From the NCBI GenBank assembly GCA_944323445.1, contig CALUSM010000014.1:1-59668 (forward strand): DNA of 59,668 bases, given 5' to 3'. This DNA is from an uncultured Bacteroidales bacterium (GTDB lineage Bacteria; Bacteroidota; Bacteroidia; Bacteroidales; UBA932). This document shows positions 1 to 7,719 of the stretch, piece by piece. Made by a program: the position numbers and the translations under genes. The notes under the pieces are model-generated. The model was not told where the DNA came from and did not search any database. It saw only the letters and a list, made by a program, of their open reading frames with translations. Within the stretch, counting starts at the first letter, position 1. The number at the start of each line of letters is the position of its first letter.

Positions 1-308
1 CCGGCGTAGACCATGCCTCCGGGAGAGTTGATGTAGATCTGGATGTCGGCCGAAGAGTCGGTGGACTCCAGGAACAGGAGCTGAGCCTGGATGATATTGG
101 CCACGTCGTTGTCAATACCCACCCCGAGGAAGATGATACGGTCCATCATCAGGCGGGAGAACACGTCCATCTGGGCGACATTGAGCTGGCGCTCCTCGAT
201 GATGGTGGGGTTGATGTAACCGGAGCACACATTGGAATATGAGCTCAGACGGGCTGAGCTCATACCAAGGTGCTTTACTGCGTATTTTTCGAATTCTGAA
301 GATGCCAT
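1..308 (-). CDS. clpP: ATP-dependent Clp protease proteolytic subunit ClpP (partial)
   Basis: N-terminal ~102 residues of ClpP, the serine peptidase that forms the barrel of the ClpXP/ClpAP protease in the cytoplasm. Read from an ATG at 308-306, the protein runs into a typical ClpP core with the segment MMDRIIFLGVGID, an NDVANIIQAQLLFLE helix and the INSPGG oxyanion-hole motif, then leaves the window. The catalytic Ser, His and Asp lie outside the window. It sits 9 bases downstream of trigger factor on the same strand, the usual tig-clpP order, so the two are probably co-transcribed. The identity is secure; the C-terminal part cannot be judged. Confidence 0.95.
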   Translation of the reverse strand, partial: MASSEFEKYAVKHLGMSSARLSSYSNVCSGYINPTIIEERQLNVAQMDVFSRLMMDRIIFLGVGIDNDVANIIQAQLLFLESTDSSADIQIYINSPGGMVYA

Positions 309-317
309 GCCGCAGGT

Positions 318-1640
318 TTACTCGTTCATCTTGCGGAGGTCGGCTGAGCTGATCTCCTTGTTGTCTATGGTGACGGTCTTGCGGACAAATGCCAGCACGA
401 CGTTCTCCTGAGCCTTCTCGGCGATGCGGCGGCCCTGCTTGTCGTCGGCGAGGATGTTGGCGGCGTAGCCGTTGAGATGCTCCTCGGGCACGTTGTTCAG
501 GCCGTACATGGCAAACTGGTAGCGGGCCAGCTTACGGGCCTCTGCGTTAAGATCCTCCTTGGTGACCTCGAGCTTGTGGTCGCTCATGATGCGGCCCTCG
601 ACGGTCTGCCACTTGAAGTCCTTGATGAAGGCGGGGAAGTCCTTGTCGATGTCTTCCTTGGAGAACTTGCCCTCGTTGACCTGATACAGCCACCTCTTGA
701 GGAAGTCCTCGGACACCTTGATGTCAGCCTTGTTCATCAGATACTCGCGGGCGTCGAGCATGAAGCGGTAGTCGCTCTCCTGCCTGAACTCCTCGGTCAT
801 CTTCTCTGTCAGGGCTGCGTCGAACTCAGCCTCATCGTGTACCTTGTCGGGACCGAAGAGCATGTCGTAGAGTTCCTTGCCGGGCACTGCGTCCACATAG
901 TTCTTCACCTCCTTGACGGTCAGGTGCCATACAGGCTCCAGACCTGCGAGCTCCTCTTTCTTCACACGGAGCATGGCAGCGCGGTCGGCCTCGTTGGGGA
1001 AGGTCTTGACCACATCCACATCCAGCTCGTCGCCGGCCTTCTTGCCTAGGAAGAGAGCCTTGGCCTCCTCGTGCAGCACGTTCATGGCGATGTAGGAGGC
1101 CTCCACCTTCCTGTCGCCCTGAACCATGTCGGCCACCACGAAGTCGCCGTCCTTGACCTCGTCGCAGTTCTCCAGACGGGCGTACTGCTTGTAGATGTTC
1201 TTCTTGTACTCCTCCTTCTCGGCGTCGGTCAGAGTCACATTATAATAAGGTATGTGGTCGTCAGCGCTCAGATTCATCTCGAACTTGGGAGCGAGAGCGA
1301 TATCGAAGGTGAAGTCGAACTCCTCGCCGCCGTCGAAATTGTTCTTGTCCTCAGCGTCCTCCACGGGAAGGGGCTCGCCGATGACCGTAAGCTTGTGCTC
1401 CTCGATGTAGTTGTTGAGACTATTGGAAATCAGCTCGTTGATAGCTTCTACAAGAGCCTGTCCGCCGTGGATTCTCTCGATGAGGGCCATGGGTGCCATG
1501 CCCTTGCGGAATCCGCGGATCTCCGCATTGCGGCGGAACTTGTTGAGAATCTTTTTCCTGCTGTCTGCGTAGTCGTCCTTGACAAAGTGGAATGACAGTC
1601 TTATCGTCAGTCCGTCATTTACTAATTCTTTTACTTCCAT
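318..1640 (-). CDS. tig: Trigger factor (ribosome-associated chaperone)
   Basis: Trigger factor binds ribosomal protein L23 at the peptide exit and shields nascent chains; many members also have peptidyl-prolyl isomerase activity. The 440-residue product carries the ribosome-docking signature GFRKGMAP near residue 45, flanked by basic residues, then a long acidic and helical body typical of the Bacteroidota branch, whose central domain is divergent from the classic FKBP domain. The isomerase activity is therefore uncertain. The gene is first in an apparent tig-clpP operon. Its promoter is visible at 1679-1709 on the minus strand (see the separate entry), close to the divergent tpiA promoter. 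Confidence 0.92.
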   Translation of the reverse strand: MEVKELVNDGLTIRLSFHFVKDDYADSRKKILNKFRRNAEIRGFRKGMAPMALIERIHGGQALVEAINELISNSLNNYIEEHKLTVIGEPLPVEDAEDKNNFDGGEEFDFTFDIALAPKFEMNLSADDHIPYYNVTLTDAEKEEYKKNIYKQYARLENCDEVKDGDFVVADMVQGDRKVEASYIAMNVLHEEAKALFLGKKAGDELDVDVVKTFPNEADRAAMLRVKKEELAGLEPVWHLTVKEVKNYVDAVPGKELYDMLFGPDKVHDEAEFDAALTEKMTEEFRQESDYRFMLDAREYLMNKADIKVSEDFLKRWLYQVNEGKFSKEDIDKDFPAFIKDFKWQTVEGRIMSDHKLEVTKEDLNAEARKLARYQFAMYGLNNVPEEHLNGYAANILADDKQGRRIAEKAQENVVLAFVRKTVTIDNKEISSADLRKMNE

Positions 1641-1678
1641 ATCGTTTTATAAATTATTGTCCTTTCGGGATAAGTGCG

Positions 1679-1709
1679 CAAAAGTAAATAAAATCCTTTA
1701 TTTTACAAA
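1679..1709 (-). promoter_or_regulatory. Bacteroidota-type promoter of tig-clpP
   Basis: Read on the minus strand, a -33 TTTG (complement of 1706-1709) is followed after 19 bases by a -7 box TACTTTTG (complement of 1679-1686). This matches the TTTG-N19-TAnnTTTG consensus of the Bacteroidota housekeeping sigma factor. It gives tig a leader of about 35 bases. Confidence 0.75.
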
Positions 1710-1718
1710 AGAATGAAC

Positions 1719-1726
1719 TATATTTG
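1719..1726 (+). promoter_or_regulatory. -7 promoter box of tpiA
   Basis: TATATTTG fits TAnnTTTG and lies about 30 bases before the tpiA start. No clear -33 TTG is seen at the right distance. It overlaps the divergent tig promoter region, so both may be controlled together. Confidence 0.5.
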
Positions 1727-1755
1727 CCTACTGATAACAATAAATTCATAAGTAT

Positions 1756-2508
1756 ATGAGAAAGAAAATCGTAGCCGGCAACTGGAAAATGAACACCCTC
1801 CTCGAAGAGGGAGCCGCTCTTGCAAAGAACATCGCAGACAGAATCAATGAAGTCCCCTCGGACGTACAGCTCATACTCGCCCCCCCGTTCACCCATCTCG
1901 ACCGCGTAGGCGGCATCATCAAGGGCACTCCCGCAGCCCTCTCGGCACAGAACTGCGCTGACAAGGAGAAAGGCGCCTACACCGGAGAGGTATCTGCTGC
2001 AATGCTAGTTTCGGCCGGCTGCCAGTACGTGATCCTCGGCCACTCCGAACGCAGGGAATACTACCACGAGACCTCCGCCACCCTCAATGAAAAGATCGTC
2101 CTCGCCCTCGCCAACGGCCTCAGGCCCATCTTCTGCGTCGGTGAGAAACTCGAGGAGCGCGAGGCCGGCAGGCATTTCGACGTGGTCGGAGCCCAGATCC
2201 GCGAGGTACTCTTCAACCTCAGCCCCGAACAGCTCTCACAGGTGGTCATCGCCTATGAGCCCGTATGGGCCATCGGCACCGGCAAGACCGCAACATCGGA
2301 CCAGGCCCAGGAGATTCACGCCTTCATCCGCAAGACCCTGGCGGAGAAATACGGCGAGCTCTCCGAGGAGATATCCATCCTCTACGGCGGCAGCTGCAAG
2401 CCCACCAACGCCCGCGAGCTCTTCGCACAGAAGGACATCGACGGCGGCCTGATCGGAGGCGCATCCCTCAAGGCCGATGACTTCATCGCCATAGCACAGA
2501 GCTACTAA
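1756..2508 (+). CDS. tpiA: Triosephosphate isomerase
   Basis: Interconverts dihydroxyacetone phosphate and glyceraldehyde 3-phosphate in glycolysis and gluconeogenesis. The 250-residue protein has all catalytic marks: the AGNWKMN substrate lysine near the N-terminus, ILGHSERR with the electrophilic histidine, [11 protein letters not shown] with the catalytic base glutamate followed by the mobile loop, and the C-terminal phosphate-binding GGS and GLIGGASL. Length is normal for the family. It is the first gene of a plus-strand run with prmA (11-base gap) and the S41 peptidase (9-base gap). Confidence 0.98.
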   Translation: MRKKIVAGNWKMNTLLEEGAALAKNIADRINEVPSDVQLILAPPFTHLDRVGGIIKGTPAALSAQNCADKEKGAYTGEVSAAMLVSAGCQYVILGHSERREYYHETSATLNEKIVLALANGLRPIFCVGEKLEEREAGRHFDVVGAQIREVLFNLSPEQLSQVVIAYEPVWAIGTGKTATSDQAQEIHAFIRKTLAEKYGELSEEISILYGGSCKPTNARELFAQKDIDGGLIGGASLKADDFIAIAQSY

Positions 2509-2519
2509 GCCGGCACCCT

Positions 2520-3383
2520 ATGGAATATATCGAAGTATCCATCGAGATTACCCCTTTCAGCGATGAGCACGCCGAGATAGTCACCGCCGAGATATCCGAA
2601 CTCGGATTCGAGAGCTACCTCACCGAAGAGCCTTACCTAAAAGCGTATATTCCCAGGGAACAGTTTCATGAACCTCACCTGAAGACCGTCCTGAGCCTCA
2701 TACCTCAGACCGGCTTCACGGTGAGGTATTCTTTATCCCTGATTCCCGAGCAGAACTGGAACGCCCTCTGGGAGTCCTCCTTCGAGCCCGTGGTCATCGA
2801 CGGCCGCTGCACCATAAAGGCCTCTTTCCACAAGGGTCTGCCCCGGACCAAATACACGATAGTCATCGACCCCAAGATGGCCTTCGGCACCGGACATCAC
2901 CAAACCACCACTCTGATCATCAAGACAATGCTCGCCCACGAGAAGGCCATCCGCAGCCTGCAGGTCCTCGACATGGGCTGCGGCACCGGCATCCTCTCCA
3001 TCCTCGCGGCAAAGATGAAGGCGGCGGTCCCCGTCCATGCCATAGACATCGACCCGGTGGCCGTCCGTTCCGCCAGGGAAAATGCCCGCCGCAACCGCGT
3101 CCCAGACCGCATCCACACCCTCTGCGGCGATGCCTCCCTCATCCAGGCAGGCAAATATGACCTGATCCTGGCCAATATCAACCGCAACATCATCCTCGAC
3201 GATATCTCCACCTACGTCCGCGGTCTCCGGCCCGGCGGAACCCTCATCTGCAGCGGTTTCTACGAGGAAGACTGCGCCATGACAGAGGCGGAGGCCGTCC
3301 GTCAGGGACTCGAATGCACAGGCTCGGACAGCCTCGACCGCTGGGCCACCCTCACCTTCCGCAAATTACCGTTCAACCAATAA
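2520..3383 (+). CDS. prmA: Ribosomal protein L11 methyltransferase
   Basis: SAM-dependent enzyme that methylates lysines and the N-terminus of ribosomal protein L11. The 287-residue product has an N-terminal substrate-recognition domain with the conserved QNWNALWE-type segment, then DPKMAFGTGHHQTT and the SAM-binding glycine loop DMGCGTGILSILA, followed by the LANINRN motif. Length agrees with the family. It lies between tpiA and the S41 peptidase with short gaps, so co-transcription is likely; nothing links their functions. Confidence 0.95.
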   Translation: MEYIEVSIEITPFSDEHAEIVTAEISELGFESYLTEEPYLKAYIPREQFHEPHLKTVLSLIPQTGFTVRYSLSLIPEQNWNALWESSFEPVVIDGRCTIKASFHKGLPRTKYTIVIDPKMAFGTGHHQTTTLIIKTMLAHEKAIRSLQVLDMGCGTGILSILAAKMKAAVPVHAIDIDPVAVRSARENARRNRVPDRIHTLCGDASLIQAGKYDLILANINRNIILDDISTYVRGLRPGGTLICSGFYEEDCAMTEAEAVRQGLECTGSDSLDRWATLTFRKLPFNQ

Positions 3384-3392
3384 TTTATTACA

Positions 3393-6300
3393 ATGAAGAA
3401 AATATTCTACCTCATGCTCTCGGCCGCCCTCCTGCTCGGCGGTCACGCAGCAGCATCCGCCGCCCCGCCGGCGGCCAAGGACGGCGCCCCCCTCTGGATG
3501 AGATACCCCAAGATCTCCCCGGACGGCAGCAAGATAGCATTTTCCTATCAGGGCGACATCTACTATGTCCCCACAGCCGGAGGTGAAGCCGTAAGGCTTA
3601 CCGCCACAGACTCCTACGAGTCCCAGCCCATCTGGTCCAACGACGGACGGACCATCGCATTCGTCTCCGACCGCTTCGGCGGGATGGACATCTTCACGGT
3701 GGGCATCGAAGGCGGCAAAGCCTTGAGAATCACCACCCACTCCGGTACCGAGACGCCCCTGGCATTCTCCCCTGACAACGAGTACATCTACTTCTCCGCC
3801 GCCATCCAGGACCCAGCCTCCAGCGTGATGTGGTCCGCATCCTGGATTACCGAGCTCTACCGCGTCAAGGCCACCGGCGGCCGTCCCGAGCAGATCACCG
3901 CCACCCCCGTGTGCAGCATCAGCTTTGACTCCGACGGAGAGTCCTTCCTCTACTACGACCGCACAGGCAGCGAGAACATCTGGCGCAAGCACCACACCTC
4001 ATCGGTAGCCCGCAACATATTCTACTATGACGCCGCCGAGGGCACCCACACCCAGATTACTACCAACCCCGGCGAGGACCGCGACCCGATCTTCACCGGT
4101 GACGGCCAGATGGTATTCCTCAGCGAGCGGGACGGAGGCTCGTTCAACGTCTACTCCGCACCCGTGGACGATGCTGAGAACGCCACCGCCCTCACCCACT
4201 TTACCAAGCATCCCGTACGCTTCCTCAGCCGCGCCGCCGACGGCACCCTCTGTTTCGGATGGCAGGGCGAAATCTACACCCTGGCCCAGGGAGGCAAGCC
4301 CCAGAAAGTGGCCGTCAACATCCTCAACGACAACATCAACCACCCCTCGGACATCCGTCTTGGCGGTGTCTCCGAGATAGCCATCTCCGATGACGGCGAG
4401 GAGATTATCCTCCAGAGCCGCGGCGAGGTATTCGCCACCACCGGCGAGTACAGCACCACCAAGCAGATAACCCGCACCGCAGCCGCCGAAGAAGGCATCA
4501 CCGTATCCCCCGACGGCAAGACCGTCATCTACGCATCCGAGCGCACCGGACGCTGGAACCTCTACAAGGCCACGATGGCCCGGGAGGACGAGCTGCATTT
4601 TGCCTACGCCACCCTCATCGACGAGGAGCCCCTCTTCAAGGATGAGAAAGCCGAGCGCACATGGCCCACATTCTCGCCCGACGGCAAAGAAGTGGCATTC
4701 ATCGAGAACCGCAACATCCTCAAGGTCCTCAACCTCGAGAGCGGCAAGGTACGCCAAATCACCGACGGCACCCAGCACTACGGAGAGTTCTCCTACGACT
4801 GGTCTCCTGACGGCAAATGGTTTGCACTCACACTGATAACCAACCGCCGCGACCCCTACAGCGACATAGGCATCGTCTCCGCCTCCGGTGACATGAAGAT
4901 CCACAACATCACCAACAGCGGCTACATCGACGGCTCTCCCCAGTGGGTGATGGACGGCAACGCTGTCATCTTCATCTCCAACCGCCTCGGCATGCGCTCT
5001 CACGCATCATGGGGCAGTCAGGACGACGTATTCATCGCCTTCATGAACCGCAAGGCATGGGAGGAGTTCAACATGAGCGAGGAGGACTATGACCTGTACA
5101 AAGAGCAGGAAAAGGCTGCCGAGAAGAAGGCCAAGGAAGCTGAGGAGGAGGCTGATAAAGACAAGAAGGACAAGGACTCCAAGGACAAGAAAGGCAAAAA
5201 GGACAGCGCCGACTCCGACAAGGAGGAGAGCAAGGACATCGTCATCGAGCTGGACGGCCTCGAGGATCGCGTACAGCGCCTCACCCCCATGTCCTCCACC
5301 CTGCTTTCGGCCGCTATGACCGAGGACGGAGAGACCCTCTACTTCCTCAGCTCCTTCGAGAAAGGATTCGACCTATGGGAGCTCAAGACCCGCACAGGCG
5401 AGATCTCTCAGCTTCGCAAGGGCGTCTCCCCCGGTGCCATGCATCTGGACAAGGACGGCAAGAAGCTCTACATCCTCGGCTATCGTCCACAGATTATGAC
5501 TCTTGCCGGCAAACAGCTGGAACCCATCGACTTCAACATGCGCATGGAGCTTGACCGCGCCGCCGAACGTGCCTACATGTTCGAGCACGTCTTCAAGCAG
5601 GAAGAGCGCAAGTTCTACAACGCGGACTACCACGGCGTCGACCTCGCCCGGCTCCAGAAGGACTACGAGCCGTTCCTGGCCCACATCAACAACAACTACG
5701 ACTTCTCCGAGATGCTCTCCGAGATCCTCGGCGAGCTCAACGTCTCCCACACCGGCTCAGGATACAGCGGAGTGGGCGCCGAGAAGGCAACTCCCGCACT
5801 GGGCCTGCTCTTCGACCTCAAGTATGAGGGCGACGGCCTGAAGATCGACGAAGTCCTCGACCCGGGTCCGTTCTCCATCACCGGTTCCAAGGTCAAGGCC
5901 GGCGTCATCCTCGAGAAGATAGACGGAGAGCCCGTACTCGCAGGAGAGGACTGGTTCCCTCTGATCAACGGCAAGCGCGGCATGCAGGTGCTCTTCTCCT
6001 TCTACGACCCTGCCACCAAGGAGCGCTGGGAGATGGTCGCCAAGCCTATCTCGAGCGGCCAGCAGAACGAACTGCTCTATCAGCGCTGGGTCAAGAGCCG
6101 TGCCGCGGAAGTGGACAGCCTCTCCGGCGGACACCTCGGCTACGTGCACATCCGCTCCATGGCTGACGGCAGCTACCGCGACGTCTACGCCGACATCCTC
6201 GGTAAATACAACCTCTGCGACGGTATCGTCATCGACACCCGCCACAACGGCGGCGGCCGCCTCCACGAGGACATCGAGATCCTCTTCAGCGGAGAGAAAT

Positions 6301-6701
6301 ACCTCGAGCAGGTCATCCAGGGTACAGTAGTCTGCGACATGCCCTCTCGCCGCTACAACAAGCACTCCATCATGCTCGTGGCCGAGGACAACTACTCCAA
6401 CGCCCACGGCACACCCTGGGTCTACAAGCACCAGGGCATCGGCTCCATCGTCGGCATGCCCGTGCCCGGCACCATGACCTCGGTCAACTGGGAGACCCTC
6501 CAGGACCCCACGATGTACTTCGGCATCCCCGTCATCGGCTACCGCACCCGTGACGGCCACTACCTCGAGAACTCGCAGCTCGAGCCAGACTTCCTGGTGC
6601 GCAACAAGCCCGAGGAAGCCGTTCAGGGCCGCGACGAGCAGCTGGAGGTGGCTGTCCGCGAGCTGCTCAGGCAGATTGACGCTGACAAGGACCGCTGGTA
6701 A
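3393..6701 (+). CDS. Tricorn-like S41 family peptidase with beta-propellers and PDZ domain
   Basis: A 1102-residue exported serine peptidase of the tricorn type. It has an N-terminal signal peptide ending around AAASA, two stretches of TolB/PD40 propeller blades (repeats of the form SPDG-K-AFS, about residues 30-540), a lysine/glutamate/aspartate-rich linker at about 570-620, a third short beta region, a helical domain holding SH at 785-786, a PDZ domain at about 800-870 and the catalytic fold. The likely nucleophile is Ser1002 in NYSNAHG, with a glutamate near 1058. The SH, Ser and Glu spacing resembles archaeal tricorn (745-746, 965, 1023). Expected role: trimming of oligopeptides in the periplasm. 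The highly charged linker is unusual. A hairpin terminator follows the stop. Confidence 0.9.
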   Translation: MKKIFYLMLSAALLLGGHAAASAAPPAAKDGAPLWMRYPKISPDGSKIAFSYQGDIYYVPTAGGEAVRLTATDSYESQPIWSNDGRTIAFVSDRFGGMDIFTVGIEGGKALRITTHSGTETPLAFSPDNEYIYFSAAIQDPASSVMWSASWITELYRVKATGGRPEQITATPVCSISFDSDGESFLYYDRTGSENIWRKHHTSSVARNIFYYDAAEGTHTQITTNPGEDRDPIFTGDGQMVFLSERDGGSFNVYSAPVDDAENATALTHFTKHPVRFLSRAADGTLCFGWQGEIYTLAQGGKPQKVAVNILNDNINHPSDIRLGGVSEIAISDDGEEIILQSRGEVFATTGEYSTTKQITRTAAAEEGITVSPDGKTVIYASERTGRWNLYKATMAREDELHFAYATLIDEEPLFKDEKAERTWPTFSPDGKEVAFIENRNILKVLNLESGKVRQITDGTQHYGEFSYDWSPDGKWFALTLITNRRDPYSDIGIVSASGDMKIHNITNSGYIDGSPQWVMDGNAVIFISNRLGMRSHASWGSQDDVFIAFMNRKAWEEFNMSEEDYDLYKEQEKAAEKKAKEAEEEADKDKKDKDSKDKKGKKDSADSDKEESKDIVIELDGLEDRVQRLTPMSSTLLSAAMTEDGETLYFLSSFEKGFDLWELKTRTGEISQLRKGVSPGAMHLDKDGKKLYILGYRPQIMTLAGKQLEPIDFNMRMELDRAAERAYMFEHVFKQEERKFYNADYHGVDLARLQKDYEPFLAHINNNYDFSEMLSEILGELNVSHTGSGYSGVGAEKATPALGLLFDLKYEGDGLKIDEVLDPGPFSITGSKVKAGVILEKIDGEPVLAGEDWFPLINGKRGMQVLFSFYDPATKERWEMVAKPISSGQQNELLYQRWVKSRAAEVDSLSGGHLGYVHIRSMADGSYRDVYADILGKYNLCDGIVIDTRHNGGGRLHEDIEILFSGEKYLEQVIQGTVVCDMPSRRYNKHSIMLVAEDNYSNAHGTPWVYKHQGIGSIVGMPVPGTMTSVNWETLQDPTMYFGIPVIGYRTRDGHYLENSQLEPDFLVRNKPEEAVQGRDEQLEVAVRELLRQIDADKDRW

Positions 6702-6747
6702 CAGCTGCTGCAACTGCTTGCGGCGACTGACGCAACTATCAACTATG

Positions 6748-6792
6748 ACTGCTGCCTGCCGATGAATCCATTCTGCAGGCAGCAGTGTTTTT
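6748..6792 (+). terminator. Rho-independent terminator after the S41 peptidase
   Basis: A perfect 12-bp stem (6748-6759 with 6775-6786) with a 15-base loop is followed by a run of five T at 6788-6792. It closes the tpiA-prmA-peptidase unit. Confidence 0.85.
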
Positions 6793-6884
6793 CCAGCCCT
6801 ACATTCAACTAATCCGTTAAAGCCCCTACGGCCGTCATTACCCGGTTAAGGTCGAACTGCTGACGTCAAGGGCATCTTAATTCC

Positions 6885-7061
6885 CACTTTACATTTTAGT
6901 TGAGATGCATGCGTCTTATTATAAGTACTTTATTGATTTGACGATATGTTAAGTGAATCGAATACCCGCCAAAACAGGCGTTTTTCCCATCACTTAACAT
7001 TTTTACAAAAATGCAATACGCAGTCAATCAAATAGTTACAATATAACTAAAATGTAAAGTG
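6885..7061. repeat. Nested inverted-repeat element upstream of tRNA-Leu
   Basis: Outer arms of 17 bp are perfectly complementary (6885-6901 CACTTTACATTTTAGTT with 7045-7061). Inside them lies a second perfect pair of 10 bp (6946-6955 with 6991-7000), and in its loop a small CGCC/GGCG hairpin followed by five T (6967-6985). The inner arms share the motif CACTTWACAT with the outer arms, so the motif occurs four times in alternating orientation. No open frame, target duplication or coding sign was seen in 6793-7104. It could be a miniature transposable element, an array of binding sites or a structured RNA. Confidence 0.7.
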
Positions 7062-7104
7062 ATGATACCGTACAACATGATGAACCACCTTAGTAAAAAA
7101 ACAC

Positions 7105-7112
7105 TATTTTTG
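7105..7112 (+). promoter_or_regulatory. -7 promoter box of tRNA-Leu
   Basis: TATTTTTG fits TAnnTTTG and ends 11 bases before the mature tRNA 5' end. No matching -33 element is obvious. Confidence 0.5.
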
Positions 7113-7123
7113 CACCCGCATCT

Positions 7124-7205
7124 GCGGGCGTGTTGTAATTGGTAGCCAAGCCAGACTTAGGATCTGGTGCCGCAAGGCGTGGGGGTTCGAGTCCCCCCGC
7201 CCGCA
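7124..7205 (+). tRNA. tRNA-Leu (anticodon UAG)
   Basis: An 82-base class II tRNA. The acceptor arm GCGGGCG pairs with CGCCCGC (7198-7204). The anticodon stem CCAGA/TCTGG encloses CTTAGGA, giving anticodon TAG, which reads CUA-family leucine codons. There is a long variable arm as expected for leucine, and a T-arm with five G-C pairs around TTCGAGT. The 3' CCA is not encoded. Leucine tRNAs are known targets for some Bacteroides mobilizable elements, but no integrase lies beside this copy. Confidence 0.95.
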
Positions 7206-7337
7206 CAAGGGGACTGGGACCGGACTTCCAGCCTCTGTTCTTGTTTTATAACACTCTGACATCATTCCTTGTTAAATTGACACAGCTGGGATTTTGACAC
7301 ATTCGTAAAATAATTCACAGACGTTAACTGATTTTTC

Positions 7338-7367
7338 TTGTTTTTCAGGATTTATTATATAACTTTG
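7338..7367 (+). promoter_or_regulatory. Consensus promoter with no evident gene downstream
   Basis: TTG (7338-7340), 19 bases, then TAACTTTG (7360-7367): a full match to the Bacteroidota promoter consensus. The predicted start is near 7373. A terminator-like hairpin follows only about 30 bases later, and no convincing gene lies before the convergent SLC13 gene at 7720. Confidence 0.65.
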
Positions 7368-7373
7368 CAATAC

Positions 7374-7640
7374 CATTAAGTGTATTGACTAAATTAGAAC
7401 AGGCATCTATCCCTAAATGGATGTCTGTTTTTTTGAACTGTTACCGAGGGGAGGTAGTTATTTCGAGAGCCAATTGTTCTTACAAACAGTCAATACACAA
7501 TTAATGAAAAAAAGAACACATTGCACATTCGTGATAATCTCCATCAGAGCGGAGATTGTCAGGCTTGTCAGAATCAAAGTGCTTGCACACTTCCGATTCG
7601 GCAAGGTTGAGAGGACATGAAGACCGTGCCAACCGGGTAT
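7374..7640 (+). ncRNA. Candidate structured small RNA(s) between tRNA-Leu and the SLC13 gene
   Basis: Downstream of the consensus promoter lie several dyads and no gene. A 12-bp hairpin with two G-U pairs and seven T (7399-7410 with 7417-7428, T-tract 7428-7434) would end a transcript of about 60 bases. A longer 11-bp pairing, GTGTATTGACT at 7380-7390 with AGTCAATACAC at 7488-7498, encloses it and would suit a read-through form. A strong 10-bp hairpin follows at 7533-7542/7551-7560. I do not recognise a known RNA family: no tmRNA, RNase P or SRP signature. The remainder of 7206-7719 shows nothing further. Confidence 0.35.
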
Positions 7641-7719
7641 TAGGGTACTCTGTTGACTTCGGGATTCGTGTCTGAGCCGGAAAGGCACTCTGCCCTATCC
7701 CCTCGGTTTTTCACCTCTG

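Noticed and set aside
3999-5003. Long minus-strand open frame inside the S41 peptidase
   Set aside because: It is an antisense shadow of a GC-rich gene: valine/glycine/aspartate-rich, with no domain, and the plus-strand product has full family structure.
7417-7620. 67-codon frame after tRNA-Leu
   Set aside because: It starts inside a terminator-like hairpin and has no recognisable features; the region looks like structured RNA.
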